From contig JAJYZU010000014.1 of assembly GCA_021799755.1 (NCBI GenBank), forward strand, positions 4,586 through 15,455: a stretch of 10,870 bases of DNA. Direction: 5' to 3'. The translations under genes and the position numbers were made by a program. The DNA comes from Thermoplasmata archaeon. Its GTDB lineage: Archaea; Thermoplasmatota; Thermoplasmata; Thermoplasmatales; Thermoplasmataceae. The notes below the pieces were generated by a model, which saw only the letters and a list, made by a program, of their open reading frames with translations, was not told where the DNA came from and did not search any database. This document shows positions 7,427-10,870 of the stretch, in pieces (positions within the stretch are counted from its first letter, which is position 1; each line of letters begins with the position of its first letter).

Positions 7427-7448
7427 TTGATTTGATATACTGACAGCT

Positions 7449-7456
7449 GATAAATA
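7449..7456 (-). promoter_or_regulatory. TATA box of the 80-residue gene (leaderless)
   Basis: TATTTATC on the minus strand is centred about 26 bases before the ATG at 7426. It supports that ATG over the TTG 78 bases farther upstream, because the promoter would otherwise lie inside the coding region. Confidence 0.5.
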
Positions 7457-7606
7457 CCCATGGTACCATCCATGTTGCGTAGATTTGGTCCCATATGGAA
7501 ACAAAGATAATGGAAAAAATGATCAAACAGCAATTGTCAATCAGAGGGCAGATATTCCTTGTGTGGCAGAGCATAAAACATTCTTTCTTTGTAAACAATA
7601 CACGCT

Positions 7607-7613
7607 AAAAAAA
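7607..7613 (-). terminator. T-tract terminator of tRNA-Pro
   Basis: A run of seven T on the minus strand begins directly after the tRNA discriminator base. Short T-tracts of this kind end stable RNA transcripts in archaea. Confidence 0.6.
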
Positions 7614-7686
7614 TGGGGCTGCCCGGATTTGAACCGGGGTCTCAGGCTCCCAAAGCCCGTAGGATGCCAAGCTACCCCACAGCCCC
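7614..7686 (-). tRNA. tRNA-Pro (anticodon UGG)
   Basis: A 73-base cloverleaf on the minus strand. The acceptor stem GGGGCTG pairs with CAGCCCC, the anticodon stem CGGGC pairs with GCCTG (one G-U), and the loop TTTGGGA carries anticodon TGG at 7650-7652. The T-arm is CCCGG-TTCAAAT-CCGGG. The discriminator is A and CCA is not encoded. No intron is present. U34 should read CCA and CCG, and with modification the other Pro codons. Confidence 0.96.
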
Positions 7687-7706
7687 ATATCTGCAATGGG
7701 TAATCA

Positions 7707-7716
7707 GTATGTTATT
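7707..7716 (-). promoter_or_regulatory. Candidate TATA box of tRNA-Pro
   Basis: AATAACATAC on the minus strand is centred about 26 bases before the 5' end of the tRNA. The match to consensus is moderate. Confidence 0.35.
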
Positions 7717-7752
7717 CTAAATGTTTATTCTCTGGAAATAAATTTACAGGAA

Positions 7753-7760
7753 GATTATTA
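7753..7760 (+). promoter_or_regulatory. Candidate TATA box of the C/D guide RNA
   Basis: GATTATTA is centred about 27 bases before the terminal stem of the guide RNA at 7785, where an independent transcript would start. An AT-rich string at 7736-7746 is a second candidate. Confidence 0.4.
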
Positions 7761-7784
7761 ACAGTCTGGTAATTCTGAAAAAAG

Positions 7785-7850
7785 TGACCACCGTGATGAA
7801 TTCAGCCTAAGCTGACTTCGATGATGTGAGACGGGCGAGCTGAGTGGTCA
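7785..7850 (+). ncRNA. Box C/D guide RNA (archaeal sRNA)
   Basis: This 66-base element has every part of an archaeal C/D sRNA in the right order. It has a perfect 7-base terminal stem (TGACCAC 7785-7791 with GTGGTCA 7844-7850), a C box GTGATGA (7793-7799, exact), a 12-base first guide (7800-7811), and a D' box CTGA (7812-7815). A 5-base spacer (CTTCG) and a C' box ATGATGT (7821-7827, one mismatch) follow, then a 12-base second guide (7828-7839) and a D box CTGA (7840-7843). The two equal 12-base guides and short D'-C' spacer are the compact layout that L7Ae, Nop5 and fibrillarin bind to direct 2'-O-methylation. The second guide matches 16S rRNA CGCCCGUC over 8 bases and aims at C1402 (E. coli numbering). 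The first guide's target, core CUUAGGCUGAAU, I cannot place. It lies between two tRNA genes and seems to have its own promoter. Confidence 0.9.
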
Positions 7851-7890
7851 ATTCATTATTTAAATTGGTTATGCACCTGACAAGCGGAAG

Positions 7891-7900
7891 TTATTAAATC
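7891..7900 (+). promoter_or_regulatory. TATA box of tRNA-Phe
   Basis: TTATTAAATC is centred about 27 bases before the first base of tRNA-Phe. An inverted repeat ATCAC-GAA-GTGAT (7898-7910) lies between this box and the RNA start; whether it acts as an operator is unknown. Confidence 0.5.
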
Positions 7901-7921
7901 ACGAAGTGATCAGGCACTCAC

Positions 7922-7994
7922 GCCGTGATAGCTCAGTAGGGAGAGCACCAGACTGAAGATCTGGGGGTCGCTGGTTCAATCCCGGCTCACGGCA
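7922..7994 (+). tRNA. tRNA-Phe (anticodon GAA)
   Basis: A 73-base cloverleaf. The acceptor GCCGTGA pairs with TCACGGC, the D-arm is GCTC...GAGC, the anticodon stem CCAGA pairs with TCTGG, and the loop CTGAAGA carries GAA at 7955-7957. The T-arm contains GGTTCAATCCC. The discriminator is A, CCA is not encoded, and there is no intron. Confidence 0.97.
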
Positions 7995-8031
7995 TACTTG
8001 TCCGAATGACCCTAAGATATAAGGTGCGAGT

Positions 8032-8040
8032 GTTTATTAT
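8032..8040 (+). promoter_or_regulatory. TATA box of the NifX-like gene (leaderless)
   Basis: GTTTATTAT is centred about 24 bases before the ATG at 8060, so the mRNA should start at the start codon. A second AT-rich box, AGATATAAG (8015-8023), lies farther upstream. Confidence 0.5.
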
Positions 8041-8059
8041 CGGAAATCGATAACAGTGT

Positions 8060-8419
8060 ATGTTGGTCTGTGCAACGGTAAATGATGACATTGTTGATGA
8101 TCTTGGAGACAGCAAGGAAATTGTGTTAATGGAAGTTTCCGGGAATAAATACAGGATAGTTGAGAGATATGAAAATCCTGCTGTAAAGGCGACCCTTACG
8201 AAAGGGATTCATACAATAAATTCCGCAATAGAAAAGCATGCGTCTGCTATCATTACAGCTGGAATAGGTGGACCTGGTTTTAGATACGCAAAGGGAAGAA
8301 TAAAGATATACGCTTCTGGTGCAAGAAAAGTGGATACCGTCATGAACGACTTCATTAACGGGACCTTAGAGGAGACAAACGAAGCCACTCATGAGGGCGG
8401 ACCGCACCACATGCATTGA
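8060..8419 (+). CDS. Stand-alone NifX/NifB-C domain protein (dinitrogenase FeMo-cofactor family)
   Basis: This 119-residue cytosolic protein looks like the dinitrogenase iron-molybdenum cofactor domain (PF02579 type, as in NifX, NafY and the NifB C-terminus), an RNase H-like fold that binds metal clusters. It shows the opening strand MLVCATVND, VLMEVSGNKYRIVERYENP (strand, turn, ExxNP), a helix at 51-61, the AIITAGIGGPGFRYAKGRIKIYAS block (63-86) that matches the family's GxGP...L...GI.vY, and a helix with DTVMNDFING. The tail after residue 108 carries His111, His116, His117 and His119 in a Gly/Pro setting and could bind metal. Cys4 is the only Cys. No nitrogenase gene is nearby, and stand-alone members are common in non-diazotrophic archaea, so the cargo is unknown. 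The ATG is at leaderless distance from a TATA box. Confidence 0.82.
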   Translation: MLVCATVNDDIVDDLGDSKEIVLMEVSGNKYRIVERYENPAVKATLTKGIHTINSAIEKHASAIITAGIGGPGFRYAKGRIKIYASGARKVDTVMNDFINGTLEETNEATHEGGPHHMH

Positions 8420-8499
8420 AGATATGGAAAAAGAACGTTTCTGATTTGCGTGATAAAGCACCCTGATTCAACCCAGCAGTTAACTCTGTCTAGTGCCCT

Positions 8500-8512
8500 A
8501 AAATAGATATAA
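8500..8512 (+). promoter_or_regulatory. TATA region of the MDR oxidoreductase gene
   Basis: AAAATAGATATA offers two overlapping boxes, centred about 24 bases before the ATG at 8527 and about 25 before the ATG at 8533. AGGA (8524-8527) lies 5 bases before the second ATG and could act as a Shine-Dalgarno site for it on a leadered transcript. Confidence 0.45.
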
Positions 8513-8532
8513 CAAATGATTATAGGATGTTT

Positions 8533-9513
8533 ATGAAGGCAGCGGTTCTTGAAACCCCACAGGGCTTGGAATATCTTAAGATTAGGGAGATTGAAGAGAA
8601 GGGATCAGTGGGAAAAATAAGGATTAAAGTCATCCAGACTGGAATCAATCCTGTTGATTATAATCTGATTCACGGAAAGATAATCTATGGAATCAATCCC
8701 ATCCCTCATATACCGGGTACTGAATGCTATGGGACAGCCTTGAGCTCTGGACATTCCATTAGAGAAGGGGACAGCGTGATCGTGTATCCTAGACTCTACG
8801 ACGGAACTTGTGATTTCTGTCTTGACGGTCATGAAGAACTCTGCATTAATGGTGGACTTTTCGGTGTGAACACCAATGGATCTTACGCAGAGGAGATATA
8901 TGTAGACGAAAGGAATGTTTACAGGGTATCCGGAATAGATAAGGATCTGGCTGGAAGCATCCCTGTTGGTGGTCTAACGGCCTACCATGCGATTAAGAGG
9001 ACTAGACCCAGAGAGGGAGAGAGTATACTTGTGTACGGGGCATCAGGTAATACGGGTATATGGGCTGTGCAGATTGCAAAATCAATGGGTTTGAAAGTTA
9101 TTGCGGTGTCGGGAAAGAGCTGGATTTCTGAATATGGGGCGGATAAGGTCTACAGGATAGATGAAATACCCGAGGACCTCAAGACAGAAATAGTCATGAA
9201 CTCATTAGGTGGATCGGTTTTCGCTGACTCTCTGCACCATATACAGAGAGGTGGAAGGATAGTGACATTTGGAATATACAATGGTAAGGAATCCACACTT
9301 GACTTATCGAGAGTATATAGCTCCGAAATTTCGATCTTCGGTACAACTGGTGGTAGCAGGGATGATATGAACGATATCCTGAAATTAGCGAGGACAGGCA
9401 AAATCAGGATGCCGGTCGAAAAGCGTTTTGATCTGAAAGACATCAGGGAGGCAATGACACAATTCAAGTCAAAAAGTACTGGCAGAATAGTAATAGAACC
9501 CACTAACGCGTGA
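8533..9513 (+). CDS. MDR-family (zinc-type alcohol dehydrogenase-like) oxidoreductase
   Basis: This is a medium-chain dehydrogenase/reductase of 326 residues from the ATG at 8533, preferred because MKAAVLE is the family's usual opening; ATG at 8527 adds two residues. The N-terminal GroES-like domain is followed by a Rossmann domain with GASGNTG (169-175). After the second strand comes AVSGKS, with Ser and Lys but no acid, which suggests NADP(H). Asp90, Cys93, Cys96 and Cys104 fit the structural-zinc lobe (usually four Cys; an acidic first ligand is known from Sulfolobus ADH). The catalytic-zinc residues are not there: the usual Cys in GxCGTD is Asn39 (GINPVD) and the GHE motif is GTE (Thr63-Glu64). 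GxNPVD is typical of quinone-oxidoreductase or enoyl-reductase-like MDRs, so reduction of an activated double bond is more likely than alcohol oxidation. The substrate is unknown. Its 3' end overlaps rpe by 11 bases. Confidence 0.88.
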   Translation: MKAAVLETPQGLEYLKIREIEEKGSVGKIRIKVIQTGINPVDYNLIHGKIIYGINPIPHIPGTECYGTALSSGHSIREGDSVIVYPRLYDGTCDFCLDGHEELCINGGLFGVNTNGSYAEEIYVDERNVYRVSGIDKDLAGSIPVGGLTAYHAIKRTRPREGESILVYGASGNTGIWAVQIAKSMGLKVIAVSGKSWISEYGADKVYRIDEIPEDLKTEIVMNSLGGSVFADSLHHIQRGGRIVTFGIYNGKESTLDLSRVYSSEISIFGTTGGSRDDMNDILKLARTGKIRMPVEKRFDLKDIREAMTQFKSKSTGRIVIEPTNA

Positions 9514-10150
9514 TTGATTTCAAGGTTGAAATCCTTTCCGCGACATTTCCCGAAAAGATGTATGAAGCAGAAACAAGTATGTCCGCTCCAGCTTGGGCAG
9601 CCAGTTTCCCAGTTTTATCATTAATCCCACCGTCTACTTCTATCTTCGCCTTTAGTCCAGTTTCATCTATGTATTTTCTTGCCTCTGCAATCTTGTCCCT
9701 AGCAGATTCTATGAATTCCTGTCCTGAAAAGCCAGGGTGTACAGACATGATTAGCAGAATCTCAGCATTGTCGAGAAAGGGGAAAGCTTTTTTCAGATCA
9801 GTTTCCGGGTTCACGACAATTCCATAACCAATACCCTGGTCTTGCATCTCTTTTATTAAACGGCCTGTGTTAACAGGTGACTCCACATGTATAAGAATAA
9901 CTGATGACCCTGAATCATAGAATAATCTGTAGTATCTGTCAGGCCTTTCCAGCATAAGGTGGGAATCAAATCTCGCATCTGTAAATCTGTGCATTGCTTT
10001 TACAAAATCGGGTCCAAGCGTAAGGTTGGGTACGAAGTGCCCATCCATTACATCAATATGAAATGAATAAATCCCGGCTTTCTGGCACTTTTCGATCTCT
10101 TGAGAGAGGTGCAACAGATCGGATGAAACTATGGAAGGCGAAACAAGCAC
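9503..10150 (-). CDS. rpe: Ribulose-phosphate 3-epimerase
   Basis: Rpe interconverts D-ribulose 5-phosphate and D-xylulose 5-phosphate in the non-oxidative pentose phosphate pathway. This is a complete (beta/alpha)8 barrel of 215 residues, near the usual 215-225. Motifs in order are SPSIVSSD (4-11), FHIDVMDGHFVPNLTLGP (30-47) with metal ligands His31 and Asp33, DSHLMLERP with His64, GIVVNPETD (110-118), IMSVHPGFSGQEF (134-146), KIEVDGGIN with Asp173, and the phosphate-binding GADILVSASYIF. Asp33 and Asp173 are the expected acid/base pair. The start is GTG at 10148-10150; MLVSPSIV is the family's standard beginning, and a TATA-like box lies 24 bases upstream. In archaea without oxidative pentose phosphate reactions it would supply pentoses for nucleotides together with transketolase; no such partner is in view. 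It is convergent with the oxidoreductase and overlaps it. Confidence 0.96.
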   Translation of the reverse strand: MLVSPSIVSSDLLHLSQEIEKCQKAGIYSFHIDVMDGHFVPNLTLGPDFVKAMHRFTDARFDSHLMLERPDRYYRLFYDSGSSVILIHVESPVNTGRLIKEMQDQGIGYGIVVNPETDLKKAFPFLDNAEILLIMSVHPGFSGQEFIESARDKIAEARKYIDETGLKAKIEVDGGINDKTGKLAAQAGADILVSASYIFSGNVAERISTLKSITR

Positions 10151-10170
10151 GCCAGTGTATTTTATCCAGT

Positions 10171-10178
10171 TAATTAGG
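10171..10178 (-). promoter_or_regulatory. TATA-like box of rpe (leaderless)
   Basis: CCTAATTA on the minus strand is centred about 24 bases before the GTG start. A second AT-rich string, ATAAAATA (about 10158-10165), is too close to serve a start at that GTG. Confidence 0.35.
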
Positions 10179-10264
10179 TTTTCTTAGTCGGGCACCAAAA
10201 CACAGGCAAACCGAGCAAAATTTTCACCATAGTGACAATCAGTATCACGAAAAGTGAGAAAAGG

Positions 10265-10271
10265 TTATAAA
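10265..10271 (+). promoter_or_regulatory. TATA box of the last gene
   Basis: TTATAAA, with AAAAGG just upstream as a possible BRE, is centred about 28 bases before the ATG at 10296, giving a leader of zero to a few bases. The AGGAGG at 10271-10276 is therefore probably upstream of the transcript. Confidence 0.55.
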
Positions 10272-10295
10272 GGAGGCTGTATCTATTGACTTGAA

Positions 10296-10805
10296 ATGAG
10301 CGATAAAAGATATGGTGAAACAATATCAAATCGGAATCCGGCTGAAGTAAATACCTATCTGATGGACAAGATTGCAGGACTTTTCAGAAAAAACATATCC
10401 ATACACGAAAATCTCAGAAAGAAGGCCAGACTTGATCACGTTAGGCTTGTTCTCAGCGATCTCATTAACATGGAAAATATGGAAGTCGAAAGAATAAAAA
10501 ACGCAAAGGAAACTGGGGAGTTTTCAGAGGATCAACTTCCGGAAGATGAGGTCGTCAAGGACTATGAAATGCTGGATCATCTCATCATCGATGATCAGCC
10601 TGTCAACGTGGATGATCTCAGCAGCGTACTCCTGAACGCACTCAAGATGTACAATGATCTGCTTCCCATGCTTTCTGTTCTTCTGGCGGAATACAAGAAT
10701 CAGAAGATCAAAAACACCATAGGCTCCATCAATGATGGAATCCTTCAGATAAAGAACAAGATCCAGAATCTGTATGATGATCTGATAAACATGGACTACT
10801 GGTAA
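10296..10805 (+). CDS. Helical protein of unknown function
   Basis: I do not recognise this 169-residue protein. It is strongly acidic in the middle (about 72-105, rich in Glu and Asp) and predicted almost wholly helical. Helical stretches lie at about 17-33, 36-70, 106-130 and 132-165, the layout of a four-helix bundle or a pair of antiparallel coiled hairpins. Leu and Ile fall in heptad-like spacing in the last helix (ILQIKNKIQNLYDDLINM). A rubrerythrin/ferritin-like origin came to mind because of MENMEVERI in helix 2, but the paired Glu and ExxH metal motifs of that family are missing. There is no signal peptide, membrane segment or Cys. The start is the ATG at 10296; an in-frame TGA nine bases upstream rules out extension. 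It is divergent from rpe across 145 bases. Confidence 0.8.
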   Translation: MSDKRYGETISNRNPAEVNTYLMDKIAGLFRKNISIHENLRKKARLDHVRLVLSDLINMENMEVERIKNAKETGEFSEDQLPEDEVVKDYEMLDHLIIDDQPVNVDDLSSVLLNALKMYNDLLPMLSVLLAEYKNQKIKNTIGSINDGILQIKNKIQNLYDDLINMDYW

Positions 10806-10810
10806 ACAAT

Positions 10811-10826
10811 CTTACATTCTTTCTTG
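10811..10826 (+). terminator. T-rich tract after the last gene
   Basis: TTACATTCTTTCTT begins a few bases after the stop codon. It has no hairpin, but archaeal termination often needs only a T-rich stretch, so it may end the transcript. Confidence 0.35.
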
Positions 10827-10870
10827 CAGGATTCAGCTTCAAATAATTATTAAGTGATAATAGTCTCACC

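Noticed and set aside
7404..7598. Minus-strand frame overlapping the small HFH gene
   Set aside because: It overlaps the better-supported gene in another frame and has no promoter or recognisable product.
7485..7703. Plus-strand open frame across the tRNA-Pro locus
   Set aside because: Half of it is the antisense of the tRNA, no promoter at the right distance was seen, and the product resembles the usual spurious frame called opposite tRNA genes.
8433..8475. Second C/D-like arrangement (CTGA, TTTGC, GTGATAA, then CTGA) after the NifX-like gene
   Set aside because: The spacing from GTGATAA to the next CTGA is only about six bases, no upstream C box or terminal stem could be found, so it cannot hold a guide.
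10271..10276. AGGAGG as Shine-Dalgarno site for the last gene
   Set aside because: It is 19 bases before the ATG, overlaps the end of the TATA box and is probably not transcribed; no in-frame start lies closer.
1..10870. CRISPR array, insertion sequence, integrase or attachment-site duplication
   Set aside because: No direct repeats with spacers, terminal inverted repeats, transposase or integrase motifs, and no duplicated tRNA 3' ends were seen near either tRNA gene.

Overview
The window looks like chromosomal DNA from an archaeon, most probably a member of the Thermoplasmatales or a close relative. Several signals support an archaeon. There is a box C/D guide RNA with perfect C and D boxes and a terminal stem. 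Two tRNA genes lack an encoded CCA end. TATA boxes sit about 24-28 bases ahead of start codons, leaving little or no 5' leader and usually no Shine-Dalgarno site. Arg codons are mostly AGG/AGA. A bacterial/IRP1-type aconitase beside an alpha-type glutamine synthetase fits that order. The placement is inference, because no marker gene in the window fixes it. I see no mobile element, CRISPR array or prophage.

Bases 1-4509 hold core metabolism. A small single-domain rhodanese (minus strand) is divergent from a full-length aconitase (plus strand). The aconitase is convergent with glutamine synthetase glnA (minus strand), and their stop codons are 12 bases apart inside a short stem-loop. Aconitase (citrate to isocitrate, leading to 2-oxoglutarate) and GlnA (glutamate plus ammonia to glutamine) meet at the 2-oxoglutarate/glutamate node, but they have separate promoters.

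Bases 4582-6980, all minus strand, hold genes I cannot assign firmly: a translationally coupled pair of soluble proteins (296 and 273 residues, ATGA overlap) and a five-helix membrane protein that resembles the CcdC/DUF1453 type.

Bases 6981-8059 are RNA-rich. They contain an orphan TATA box with no reading frame behind it, a small gene of about 80 codons, tRNA-Pro(UGG) on the minus strand, a box C/D guide RNA and tRNA-Phe(GAA) on the plus strand. The guide RNA is the best find. One of its 12-base guides has 8 contiguous matches to the universally conserved CGCCCGUC of the 16S rRNA decoding region. The D+5 rule then points to C1402 (E. coli numbering), a position 2'-O-methylated in bacteria by a protein enzyme and in eukaryotes by a snoRNA.

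Bases 8060-10805 hold a stand-alone NifX/NifB-C-type small protein with a His-rich tail, an MDR-family oxidoreductase that keeps a structural-zinc motif but lacks the usual catalytic-zinc residues, ribulose-phosphate 3-epimerase (minus strand, its 3' end overlapping the oxidoreductase by 11 bases), and a helical protein of unknown role.
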